Below are positions 33,699 to 42,322 of a stretch of 64,000 bases of DNA, piece after piece (the first letter of the stretch is position 1; every line of letters begins with the position of its first letter). The translations under genes were made by a program, and so were the position numbers. The notes beneath the pieces were generated by a model, which had not been told where the DNA came from, did no database searches, and saw nothing but the letters and a program-made list of their open reading frames with translations. This DNA is from JAHRAW01 sp965226545. GTDB taxonomy: Bacteria > Pseudomonadota > Gammaproteobacteria > Arenicellales > Poriferihabitantaceae. The stretch spans positions 2,604,001 through 2,668,000 of the forward strand of contig OZ245364.1 of the NCBI GenBank assembly GCA_965226545.1, in the 5' to 3' direction.

Positions 33699-36600
33699 AT
33701 GCAACCCGCCGCGCGCGCCAATCCGATTGAGTTGTTTTGCAATCATCCGGTTGCCGCCAATTTGTTGATGGTGATGATGCTGCTGGCCGGCTTTTGGAGC
33801 GTCAAACAACTCAACACCCAATTCTTCCCGACCTTCGACATTAACTATGTCAGCGTAACCACCGTGTGGAGCGGCGCAAGCGCATCCGACATGGAGGAGT
33901 TGGTGACCACCGCGCTCGAACAACAATTGCGCGATGTCGATTATGTTAAGGAAATCACTTCGACTTCCTCCGAAAGCGCATCGGTGATAACGCTCGAGTT
34001 CGAGGAAAACGCCGACATGAGTTTGGCGGTTGCGCAAGTGAAAGAGCGCGTGGATTTAACCCGCAATCTGCCAAGCGGCAGTGATACGCCCGAAGTCGCC
34101 AAGGCCGTCAACTACGAAGGCATTACCCGATTGTTGGTGACCGGCGGCGCGGATTTAATGCAACTGCGCGCCTTGGTTAATCGTTTCGAAGCCGAATTGC
34201 TCGAGCGCGGCATCGCCAAAATTTTCATCACCGGTTTGCCGGCGCAACAAATCGCGATAGAAATACCGTCGCGCGAATTGCGTCGATTGCGCTTGTCGCT
34301 CGACGACATCGGCGCGCGCATCAGTCAATGGTCGAGGGATGCGCCGTTGGGCGTGGTTGGGCGCGCGCAAACTTCGCGGCAACTTCGATTCCGCGAACGT
34401 CGCACCGATGAACTGGCGTTCGAATCAGTGCCGATTGTCGCCGAAGCGCAAGGGCGGCTGATTGCGCTCGGCGCCATCGCCGAGATACAACGCAAGCCGC
34501 GCGACGGACAAGTGGCGATTTGGCATCGCAACCAACCGGCCGTCGAGATGTCGCTCAATCGCAGCGCCAACAGCGACAGTTTAAAAGCCGCGCGGATATT
34601 CGCCGATTGGCTGGCTGATACGCGCCCAACCTTGCCCGAAGGCGTCGAGTTGATTCCCTTCGACGGCTCTTGGGAATTGCTCGCCGACCGCATTGCGTTG
34701 TTGGTCAAAAACGGCTTGAGCGGATTGGCATTGGTGGTGTTGGTGTTGTTTGTGTTTATGACCGGACGCGTCGCTTGGTGGACTGCCGTCGGCATTCCGG
34801 TGTCGTTTATGGCCGCGTTGGCGGTGTTTTATTTAATCGGCGGCTCGATTAATATGATCAGTTTGTTCGGCTTAATTATGGCGCTCGGCATCATCGTCGA
34901 CGACGCCATCGTGGTCGGCGAAGAGGCGATGAGCAATTATGAAAGCGGCGGCGATGCGCAGGTCGCCGCGCAACACGCGGCACAGCGGATGTTGCCGCCG
35001 GTGTTTTCATCATCGTTGACCACCATCTCGGCGTTTATGCCGCTGTTGTTGGTCGGCGGAATCATCGGCGCGATTATGCAGGCGATTCCGACGGTGGTGA
35101 TTTGCGTGATTATCGCCTCGTTAATCGAATGCTTTTTGATTTTGCCCGGGCACTTAACCCATTCGTTTCGACGCATGGGCGAATATCGCCCCGGACGATT
35201 GCGGCGACGGTTGGACGGCGCCTTTGTGCATTTTCGCGAACGCCATTTTCGCCGCTGGGTTACGACGGCGGTCACGCATCGCTGGAGCACCTTGGCCGCG
35301 GCGATGGCTTTGATGATTGTAACCTTCGGCTGGCTCGGCAGCGGACGCATCAATTTTGAATTCTTCCCGACCGCCGAAGCCGACCGTCTGTACGCCAATG
35401 TCGGCTTTGTCGCCGGCACGCCGCGCGCACAAGTGCGCGATTATTTGGATGAAATCGAACGCGCGTTACTCGAAGTCGAAACCGAAATGGGCGAACCGTT
35501 GATTCGCACAATCATCAGCCGCGTCGGTGAAGTCGAAGGCGAAGGAAGTGGCGCGCGCGGCGATCATTTTGGCGGCGTGCGCGCCGAATTAACCGACCCC
35601 GACCGTCGCACAACGCGCAACCGCGACATTATCCAAGCGTGGCGCAACAAACTGCCGGAGCGCGCCGGACTGGAAAGTTTGACGGTCATCGAGCCGCGCG
35701 CCGGGCCGCCGGGGCGCGACATCGACCTGCGCATCGAAGGCGACGACATCTTCATCGTCAAACGCGCCGCGCAACAACTGCAGAACATTCTCAACGACAT
35801 CCCCGGGGTCAGCGGCATCGGCGACGATGCGCCGTTTGGACGCGAGCAGATGGTGTTGGAATTGACGCCGACGGCGCAGGCGCTCGGCTTGCGCACCGAC
35901 AATGTTGCGCGCCAATTGCGCGCGGCCTTCGACGGCGTGTTGGTGCAGGAATTATCCGACGGCAAGGACGACATCGAAGTGCGCCTGATGTTGCCGGCGC
36001 GCGAACGCAATGCAAGCGGCGGGTTGAACAATGTGTCGATAGTGTTGCCGAACGGCGGCGTCGAACCCATCGTCAACTTGGCGACGATTCGCGGCGAACG
36101 CGGCTTCGAATCGATTCGCCATTCCGACGGCAACTTGGCGATTAGCGTCACCGCCGGCGTCGACCCGGCGGTCAACAACAGCAACCGCATCCGCGCCGAA
36201 CTCGAAGCCGAAGTGCTGCCGCAACTTGCCGCCGAATACGGCGTGCGGTTTGCATTCGGCGGACGACAAGCCGACCAAGCCGAAACCTTGGGCGACATGC
36301 AACTCGGGATGTTGTTGGCGTTGGTGCTGATTTATTTGGTGCTGGCCTGGGTGTTTGGCGGCTATGGCTGGCCGTTGGTGGTGATGTTCATCATTCCGTT
36401 TGGCATCATCGGCGCATTGTGGGGGCATGTCGTGATGGGGCAGGACATCACCGTGTTGTCGCTGTTTGGATTCTTTGCGCTGTCCGGCATCGTCATCAAC
36501 GATTCGATTATTTTGGTGGTGCGGTATCAACAATTGCGCGCACAAGGTATGCCGATTATCGATGCGGTGATTGAAGCGGCTTGCATGCGGTTGCGCGCCG

Positions 36601-36884
36601 TGTTGCTCACTTCGCTGACCACGATTGGCGGGTTGACTCCGTTGTTGTTTGAGACTTCGTTGCAAGCGCAGTTTTTAATCCCGATGGCGACCACCTTGGC
36701 GTTTGGCTTGGGGTTTGCAACCGCGCTGGTGTTGTTGGTGATTCCGGCGTTGTTGTTGATTTATGAAAATGCGCAACTGCACATACGCCAACGAATTGAT
36801 AAACGAATGCACGCCGCACCGGTGGCGCAAATGCGCAACAACGAGTCGCACGTACACACAAATAAATCGCCGCGCGACGCTTGA
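33699..36884 (+). CDS. RND efflux transporter permease (AcrB-like)
   Basis: 1,061 residues, complete. Twelve-helix RND topology with two large periplasmic loops; N-terminus RANPIELFCNHPVAANLLMVM, then SQWSRDAPLGVVGRA in the porter domain. TM4 carries GLIMALGIIVDDAIVV with the Asp pair used in proton transfer, repeated weakly in TM10 as FALSGIVINDSIILV. Proton-driven drug or solute export. The ATG at 33699 lies 4 bases after the adaptor stop; a TTG at 33672 would overlap. Substrate unknown. Confidence 0.9.
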   Translation: MQPAARANPIELFCNHPVAANLLMVMMLLAGFWSVKQLNTQFFPTFDINYVSVTTVWSGASASDMEELVTTALEQQLRDVDYVKEITSTSSESASVITLEFEENADMSLAVAQVKERVDLTRNLPSGSDTPEVAKAVNYEGITRLLVTGGADLMQLRALVNRFEAELLERGIAKIFITGLPAQQIAIEIPSRELRRLRLSLDDIGARISQWSRDAPLGVVGRAQTSRQLRFRERRTDELAFESVPIVAEAQGRLIALGAIAEIQRKPRDGQVAIWHRNQPAVEMSLNRSANSDSLKAARIFADWLADTRPTLPEGVELIPFDGSWELLADRIALLVKNGLSGLALVVLVLFVFMTGRVAWWTAVGIPVSFMAALAVFYLIGGSINMISLFGLIMALGIIVDDAIVVGEEAMSNYESGGDAQVAAQHAAQRMLPPVFSSSLTTISAFMPLLLVGGIIGAIMQAIPTVVICVIIASLIECFLILPGHLTHSFRRMGEYRPGRLRRRLDGAFVHFRERHFRRWVTTAVTHRWSTLAAAMALMIVTFGWLGSGRINFEFFPTAEADRLYANVGFVAGTPRAQVRDYLDEIERALLEVETEMGEPLIRTIISRVGEVEGEGSGARGDHFGGVRAELTDPDRRTTRNRDIIQAWRNKLPERAGLESLTVIEPRAGPPGRDIDLRIEGDDIFIVKRAAQQLQNILNDIPGVSGIGDDAPFGREQMVLELTPTAQALGLRTDNVARQLRAAFDGVLVQELSDGKDDIEVRLMLPARERNASGGLNNVSIVLPNGGVEPIVNLATIRGERGFESIRHSDGNLAISVTAGVDPAVNNSNRIRAELEAEVLPQLAAEYGVRFAFGGRQADQAETLGDMQLGMLLALVLIYLVLAWVFGGYGWPLVVMFIIPFGIIGALWGHVVMGQDITVLSLFGFFALSGIVINDSIILVVRYQQLRAQGMPIIDAVIEAACMRLRAVLLTSLTTIGGLTPLLFETSLQAQFLIPMATTLAFGLGFATALVLLVIPALLLIYENAQLHIRQRIDKRMHAAPVAQMRNNESHVHTNKSPRDA

Positions 36885-36888
36885 CACG

Positions 36889-36910
36889 CCGCAACGGTTG
36901 CGGTTATTTT
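36889..36910 (+). terminator. Putative terminator after the RND gene
   Basis: Stem CCGCAA / TTGCGG with a 3-base loop, followed by TTATTTT. It starts 5 bases after the RND stop codon. A second hairpin with stem TGGGGTT / AACCCCA (36916-36935) and then TTTTT follows immediately. Confidence 0.55.
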
Positions 36911-36943
36911 GCGCTTGGGGTTGCGAACAACCCCACACCTTTT

Positions 36944-37170
36944 TCAGGTGCCCGCCAATCCATTCGGGTTGTCGGGTGAAACGGGAAGCCGGTGCGTTGG
37001 CATTAATATCGATGCCCACCATCCCGGCGCTGCCCCCGCAACGGTAAATGAGGCGCAAGTTGCTCATCGCCACTGTATCTAATAAGCACGATACGGGAAG
37101 GCGCAAATTGCCGTGTGTCGCAACTTAACGGTTGCCGTACACAACTCATGAGCCCGGAGACCGGCCTGAA
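36944..37170 (+). promoter_or_regulatory. Cobalamin (AdoCbl) riboswitch upstream of btuB
   Basis: All conserved blocks appear in order: AGGTGCC, GGTGAAACGGGAAGCCGGTG, CTGCCCCCGCAACGGTAA (the B12 box, about 37030), CACTGT, GGGAAGGCG, and the closing ATGAGCCCGGAGACCGGCCT. The btuB ribosome-binding site is about 57 bases further on, consistent with B12-dependent shut-off of the btuB-cobQ-btuF operon. This explains most of the 352 bases between the RND gene and btuB. Confidence 0.95.
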
Positions 37171-37236
37171 TCATTCTTGCGATTGACAGGGGAAATCGCA
37201 AAACACTTCGTTGCGCGGGTGCGCGTGGAGGTTGTG

Positions 37237-39120
37237 ATGATTCATCCTTTCTTGCCGGCGCGCGCCGGCGCCTTGGTTGCACTGTCAACCGCACTGTTGT
37301 TTACCTTGTTTTCATCGTTGCTGTTCTCGCCCGGCGCCGCTGCGCAATATTTTGACGACGGGCGATTGACGATTTTAATTACGCCGTCGAGATTTGCCGA
37401 AACCGCCGATGAAACATTGGCGCCGGTGTCGGTGATAACGCGCGAACAAATCGAAAGCAGTCAAGCCGACACGGTCGAGGAAGTGTTGCGCACTGTGCCC
37501 GGCGTGGCCTTTGGCAACAACGGCGGCGTCGGCAAGGCGACTTCGTTGTTTTTGCGCGGCGCCAATTCGAATCATGTGTTGGTGTTGATTGACGGCGTAA
37601 AAATCGGCAGCGCCACCACCGGCTTGGCGCCGTTTGGATTGTTGCCGCTCGACCAAATCGAACGCATCGAAGTGGTGCGCGGGCCGCGTTCGAGTTTATA
37701 CGGCTCGGAAGCCATCGGCGGCGTTGTGCAAATTTTCACGCGCAAAGGACAGGGCGAAACGCGCCGACAATTCGCCGCAAGCGCCGGTTCGCACAACAGC
37801 GTCAAAGCCAACGCCGGCGCAAGCGGCGGCGGCGATGCCGGTTGGTTTAATGTCAGCGTATCGCATCATTCGACCGACGGTTATGACGCTTGCTTAACCT
37901 CAAGTTGCGGCTTCGACAAAACGCCGGACGATGACGGTTATGACAATCAGGCGGTTTCCTTGCGCGGCGGTTGGAATATAAACGACGACTTGCGTCTCGA
38001 AGCCAACCTGCTTAATTCGCAAAGTGAAAACGATTACGACGCCAGTTACTACACCCCAAGTTTCACGCAAGTGTTTGTCGAAGATGCGGTGCAGGAACAC
38101 ACGCTCGAGGTGCTCGACTTGCGCGCCAATTGGCGCAATGCGCGCGGTGAATCTTCATTGTCGGTCAGCCGCTCGGAGGATGATTCGGAAAACCTTTATA
38201 ACGGCGAACGCAACAGCGCGTTTAACACCGTGCGCAATCAACTGGGCGCACAACACGCAATGCAAATCGGCGCAGCCAACAAAATCATCGGCGGCATCGA
38301 CCACTTGACCGATAAAATCGACGGCACCACCGTATACAGCGTAACCGAACGCGACAACACCGGGGTGTATGCGTTGTATCGGCGGCAAGGCAAAATAAAC
38401 GATTGGGAAATTTCGTTGCGCAACGACGACAACGAGCAATTCGGCAACCACGCCACCGGCAGCGTCGCTTGGGGGTTTGGCTCGCTGGACGGCGGGCGAT
38501 TGTCGGCTTCCTACGGCACCGGCTTTCAAGCGCCGACGCTGCATAATTTGTATGCGCCGAGTTACAGCAACCCCGACCTCGAGCCGGAGGAATCCAAAAG
38601 CGTCGACATCGGCTTTGCCTACGCCGACCAAAACTCGAGCGCGTCGATAAACTTTTTTCACACCACCATCACCGGTTTGTTGGTGTACCCGGCGCCGAAT
38701 TTCATTCCGATGAATGTGCAAACCGCCAAAATCACCGGGGTTGAGTTGTCGATGCAACAACGACTCGGGCCGTGGCAATGGGGCGCGAATTTCACTTTGC
38801 TTAATCCGCAAAACGAAGACAGCAATACACAGTTATTGCGCCGCCCAAAATCGATGGTTAATTTTGACGTCGTGCGCGCGTTTGGCAACTCGAGTGTCGG
38901 TGCGTCATTAAACGCGCACGGCAAGTCGCCGGATTTTGGCGCGGTGTTGGACAGTTATCACATCGTCAATCTGCGCGGTGAAACGCGCCTAAGCGACGGT
39001 TGGCAAGGCGAGTTCATCATCAAAAATTTGTTTGACGAAGCGTATGAAACCGCCGCCGGCTATCCGCAAGACGGGCGCAACTACCTGTTCACCCTGCGTT
39101 ACAAACCGATACCGCAATGA
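37237..39120 (+). CDS. btuB: TonB-dependent vitamin B12 receptor BtuB
   Basis: 627 residues. The ATG at 37237 has GGAGG 5 bases upstream. Signal peptide ends at about GAAAQYFDD; a TonB-box-like ILITPSR follows. Plug domain: VITREQIESSQADTVEEVLRTVPG, LFLRGANSNHVLVLIDGVKI and QIERIEVVRGPRSSLYGSEAIGG. The rest is a 22-strand-type barrel ending in an aromatic-containing strand (NYLFTLRYKP). Takes up corrinoids across the outer membrane. Its stop overlaps the cobQ start. Confidence 0.93.
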   Translation: MIHPFLPARAGALVALSTALLFTLFSSLLFSPGAAAQYFDDGRLTILITPSRFAETADETLAPVSVITREQIESSQADTVEEVLRTVPGVAFGNNGGVGKATSLFLRGANSNHVLVLIDGVKIGSATTGLAPFGLLPLDQIERIEVVRGPRSSLYGSEAIGGVVQIFTRKGQGETRRQFAASAGSHNSVKANAGASGGGDAGWFNVSVSHHSTDGYDACLTSSCGFDKTPDDDGYDNQAVSLRGGWNINDDLRLEANLLNSQSENDYDASYYTPSFTQVFVEDAVQEHTLEVLDLRANWRNARGESSLSVSRSEDDSENLYNGERNSAFNTVRNQLGAQHAMQIGAANKIIGGIDHLTDKIDGTTVYSVTERDNTGVYALYRRQGKINDWEISLRNDDNEQFGNHATGSVAWGFGSLDGGRLSASYGTGFQAPTLHNLYAPSYSNPDLEPEESKSVDIGFAYADQNSSASINFFHTTITGLLVYPAPNFIPMNVQTAKITGVELSMQQRLGPWQWGANFTLLNPQNEDSNTQLLRRPKSMVNFDVVRAFGNSSVGASLNAHGKSPDFGAVLDSYHIVNLRGETRLSDGWQGEFIIKNLFDEAYETAAGYPQDGRNYLFTLRYKPIPQ

Positions 39121-40667
39121 CGCAAACGTTAATGGTGCAGGGATGCACCTCAGACGCCGGCAAATCGATGTTGGTCGCCGCACTCGGGCGGGTGTTGGCG
39201 CGCAAGGGCGTGTCGGTTGCGCCTTGCAAGCCGCAGAACATGTCGCTCAACAGCGCACCGGCAGCGAACGGCGGCGAGATTGGGCGCGCGCAACATCTGC
39301 AGGCGCAAGCCTGTCGAGTTGCGCCGCACACCGACATGAATCCGGTGCTGCTCAAACCAACCGACGACCGCAATGCGCAGGTGATTATTCACGGTCGCGC
39401 GTTGGCGCAAATGCATGCGCGCGAATTTCACGACTATAAAAAAATCGCGCAACGCGCAACGCTCGAATCGCATGCGCGATTGGCGCGTCGCCATCAAGTT
39501 GTGCTGGTCGAAGGCGCCGGCAGCCCGGCCGAGATTAACCTGCGCGACGGCGACATCGCCAACATGGGCTTTGCCGAAGCGGTCGATTGCAATGTTGTGC
39601 TCATCGCCGACATCGACCGCGGCGGCGTGTTTGCGCAGATTGTCGGCACCTTGGCGTTGTTGTCCGAATCCGAACGCGCGCGCATCATCGGCGTGGTCAT
39701 CAATAAATTTCGCGGCGATATAACGCTGCTGAACCCCGGCTTGGATTCAATAACGCGCATCACCGGCAAGCCGGTACTCGGCGTGTTGCCGTATTTGCCG
39801 GCGTTGGAATTGGACGCCGAAGACGCCATCGACACCGCCCAACAATTCGATGCGCACGCCGCGCAAACCTTAACCGTCGCCGTGCCGGTGTTGGCGCACA
39901 TCAGCAATCACACCGACTTCGATGCGTTGCGCGCCCATCCGCAAATCGACTTGCACTATGTTGCGCCCAGTTGCCACGCATCGATTCCGCCGTGCGATTT
40001 AATCATCCTGCCCGGCAGCAAAAACGTGCGCGCCGACCTTGCGCAATTGCGCGAACACGGACGCGATGCGGAGATTGCGCGACACTTGCGTTATGGCGGC
40101 AAACTGCTCGGCATTTGCGGCGGCTATCAAATGCTCGGGCGATGCATAAACGACCAACACGGCATCGAAGGCAAACGCGGCGCATCCGACGGCTTGGGGT
40201 TGTTGGACATCACCACCGAATTGACCGCGCATAAAAACGTGCGCGAAGTGCGCGGTACATTAACCCTCGACAATGCGCGCGCGCACGGTTATTTCATTCA
40301 TTGCGGACGCACCATGCGCAACGATGATTGCGCGCCGTTGTTGCACATCGACGGTGACGGTGATGTTGACAACAGTGGTGACAGTGAAAGTAACAGTGAC
40401 AGTGTAAGTGTCGATAACAGCGGCAGCGGCAACGGCAACGACGGCATCGTAAGTGGCGACCAACAAATCATCGGCACTTATCTGCACGGCATATTCGACC
40501 ACCCGCCGGCATGCACGGCGTTATTGCATTGGGCCGGATTAACCGATGCACAATCCATCGACCGCAATGCAACCCGCGAAACGCAACTCGACCGATTGGC
40601 TGATTGCGTCTCCGCGCACTTGGATTGCGATGCATTGTTTGCCGAAAGTTTACAAAACGTCGCGTGA
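39117..40667 (+). CDS. cobQ: Cobyric acid synthase, glutamine-hydrolysing (CobQ/CbiP)
   Basis: 516 residues. Amidates adenosyl-cobyrinic acid a,c-diamide at four sites using glutamine and ATP. N-terminal dethiobiotin-synthetase-like ATPase: MVQGCTSDAGKSML, KPQNMSLNSA, VLVEGAGSPAEINL. C-terminal class I amidotransferase: LGICGGYQMLG (Cys334) and TYLHGIF (His457). Between them (residues about 412-447) sits a Ser/Asp/Asn/Gly-rich loop encoded by repeats, absent from usual CobQ proteins. No other corrin-ring gene is nearby. Confidence 0.94.
   Translation: MTQTLMVQGCTSDAGKSMLVAALGRVLARKGVSVAPCKPQNMSLNSAPAANGGEIGRAQHLQAQACRVAPHTDMNPVLLKPTDDRNAQVIIHGRALAQMHAREFHDYKKIAQRATLESHARLARRHQVVLVEGAGSPAEINLRDGDIANMGFAEAVDCNVVLIADIDRGGVFAQIVGTLALLSESERARIIGVVINKFRGDITLLNPGLDSITRITGKPVLGVLPYLPALELDAEDAIDTAQQFDAHAAQTLTVAVPVLAHISNHTDFDALRAHPQIDLHYVAPSCHASIPPCDLIILPGSKNVRADLAQLREHGRDAEIARHLRYGGKLLGICGGYQMLGRCINDQHGIEGKRGASDGLGLLDITTELTAHKNVREVRGTLTLDNARAHGYFIHCGRTMRNDDCAPLLHIDGDGDVDNSGDSESNSDSVSVDNSGSGNGNDGIVSGDQQIIGTYLHGIFDHPPACTALLHWAGLTDAQSIDRNATRETQLDRLADCVSAHLDCDALFAESLQNVA
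40350..40457 (+). repeat. Repeat tract inserted in cobQ
   Basis: GACAGTGAAAGTAACAGTG-like hexamer-based tract in frame with cobQ, encoding about 36 residues rich in Asp, Ser, Asn and Gly in the glutaminase domain, just ahead of the catalytic His segment. Confidence 0.75.
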
Positions 40668-41755
40668 AACTTCGAATGCAACTTCGAATGAAGTGTCAAA
40701 TGAAACCTCGAATACATCGTCGAATACACCGTCGCACAATTTGCGCGTTGAAGTCGACATCGTCATCGGCGACGGTGTTGACGTTGGCATCGACATCGAC
40801 ATCAACGTCAACGTCAACGTCAACATCGAAGTTAACGTCAACGTTGGCGTTGCTATTAACGTTGACGTTAACGTTGCCATTGTCACTCGCACCCAACACC
40901 GCGAATGCCGAGATAACCGTGGTCGACGATTTTGACCGCAACGTCACCTTGCCAACTCACGCCGAACGAATTTTAAGTTTAGGCCCCCACATCACCGAAA
41001 ATTTATTTTCCGCCGGCGCCGGCGATAAAATCATCGGCGTAACCGCGCACAGCGATTATCCGCCGGCGGCAAACAACATCCAATCGATTGGCTCCGCCTA
41101 TGCCGGCATTAACTTGGAGGCGGTGTTGTCGCTCAAGCCGGATTTCATCGTCGCGTGGCAAACCGCCGGCAATCGCGATTCGCTTGCGAAGTTAATCGAA
41201 TGGGGGTTTGTGTTGTATTACTCCGAGCCGCGCACCTTCGACGACATCATCGACAACATCCGCGACTTTGCCAAACTCGCCGGTACGCAGAATCGAATCG
41301 ACCCGTCGCCGCAGGCGTTGCGCGATGAACTTGCAAGTTTGCGCGAACAATTTTCGCAACGCGAAACGATGCGCGTGTTTTATCAAATTTGGCGCGAACC
41401 GTTGATTACCTTAAACGGCGCGCATTACATCAGCCGCGCGCTCGAACTGTGCGGCGCGCGCAATGTCTTCGCCAAGTTGCCGATGATTGCGCCGCGCGTC
41501 AGCGTCGAAGCGGTGCTGGATGCCGCGCCGGACATCATCATCGCCGGACGCGGCGACGGCTGGACTGTCGACACCGCCTTGTGGCGCAAATGGCAATCGT
41601 TGCCGGCGGTGCGCTACGACGGCTTGCTGGCGGTCGACGGCGCGCGCATGCATCGCCACACCGCGCGAATGATTACCGGCATCCGCGCGATGTGCGAACA
41701 AATCGATGCGGTGCGGCGGGTGAAACTTGCGCAAGCGGAAGTGGAGGGAAAGTGA
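40664..41755 (+). CDS. btuF: Periplasmic B12-binding protein BtuF with repeat-encoded signal peptide
   Basis: About 363 residues from a GTG that overlaps the cobQ stop (GTGA). Mature domain begins near ITVVDDFDRNVTLPTHAERILSLGPHITENLF and shows the helical-backbone class III binding-protein pattern (VTAHSDYPPAANNIQSIG, LEAVLSLKPDFIVAW). Delivers B12 from the periplasm to BtuCD, which is not in the window. The N-terminus is unusual: a basic stretch (KLRMQLRMKCQMKPRIHRR), then alternating Ser-Thr, then a hydrophobic core LALLLTLTLTLPLSLA ending at an AxA site (ANA). Both the Ser-Thr run and the core come from a GTTAAC/GTCAAC hexamer tract. The exact start within the tandem ATG/GTG codons is uncertain. 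Confidence 0.87.
   Translation: MKLRMQLRMKCQMKPRIHRRIHRRTICALKSTSSSATVLTLASTSTSTSTSTSTSKLTSTLALLLTLTLTLPLSLAPNTANAEITVVDDFDRNVTLPTHAERILSLGPHITENLFSAGAGDKIIGVTAHSDYPPAANNIQSIGSAYAGINLEAVLSLKPDFIVAWQTAGNRDSLAKLIEWGFVLYYSEPRTFDDIIDNIRDFAKLAGTQNRIDPSPQALRDELASLREQFSQRETMRVFYQIWREPLITLNGAHYISRALELCGARNVFAKLPMIAPRVSVEAVLDAAPDIIIAGRGDGWTVDTALWRKWQSLPAVRYDGLLAVDGARMHRHTARMITGIRAMCEQIDAVRRVKLAQAEVEGK
40771..40880 (+). repeat. ATCGAC / GTCAAC / GTTAAC hexamer tract in btuF
   Basis: About eighteen degenerate hexamers in frame, first ATCGAC and GTCAAC (Ser-Thr), then GTTGAC/GTTAAC (Leu-Thr). Upstream at 40667-40735 there is a further tandem of CTTCGAATG-like units. Confidence 0.8.
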
Positions 41756-41896
41756 AGTGAAGTGAAGTGAAAATAAAAGTAACAATAAAATGAAAAGTAA
41801 CAGTGCAAGTGCGAACGACAACAAACAAAACTAAAAACTAAATAACAAATAATGAATAATAAATAATAAAAATACACAATCCACAAACCCGCCGCG
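41756..41896. repeat. GAAGT / AAGTAACA repeat gap between btuF and sufE
   Basis: Convergent gap with GAAGTGAAGTGAAGT, AAGTAACA and AATAATGAATAAT repeats. No gene or strong hairpin seen. Confidence 0.6.
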
Positions 41897-42322
41897 TTAA
41901 TTCAACTCGGCAAATTGACGACCAATCGCCTTTAACTTGTTGACCATATTGACCAAGCCGTTGGCGCGCGTCGATGACAAATGTTGACGCAAGCCGATGG
42001 TGTCGATGAAATACAACTCGGCGTTGGCGACCGCATTGGGTTGTTGCCCGGCCAACACGCGAATCAACAAGGCGATGATGCCTTTGGTAATCACCGCGTC
42101 GCTGTCGGCGGAAAACGCAATCGCGCCGTTATGCAACTCGGCATGCAGCCACACGCGGCTTTGGCAGCCGGGGATTAAATGCGCGTCGGTTTTAAATTGC
42201 GATTCAATCATCGGCAAATTTTTGCCGAGTTCAATCAAATATTCGTATTTGTCCATCCATTGGTCGAAGCAGGCAAACTCATCGATGATTTTGTCCTGCA
42301 CTTGATTGATGTCCATCGACAT
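41897..42322 (-). CDS. sufE: Sulfur acceptor protein SufE
   Basis: 141 residues. Receives persulfide sulfur from SufS for Fe-S cluster assembly. The acceptor is Cys53 in LIPGCQSRVW; LGLRQHLSSTRANGL-like IDTIGLRQHLSSTRANG is the family's C-terminal mark. Start codon overlaps the sufS stop by one base (TAATG). sufB, sufC and sufD are not in the window. Confidence 0.94.
   Translation of the reverse strand: MSMDINQVQDKIIDEFACFDQWMDKYEYLIELGKNLPMIESQFKTDAHLIPGCQSRVWLHAELHNGAIAFSADSDAVITKGIIALLIRVLAGQQPNAVANAELYFIDTIGLRQHLSSTRANGLVNMVNKLKAIGRQFAELN

Noticed and set aside
41614..41886. Antisense hydrophobic frame near the btuF end
   Set aside because: Translation of an AT-rich repeat; no family and no plausible start site.
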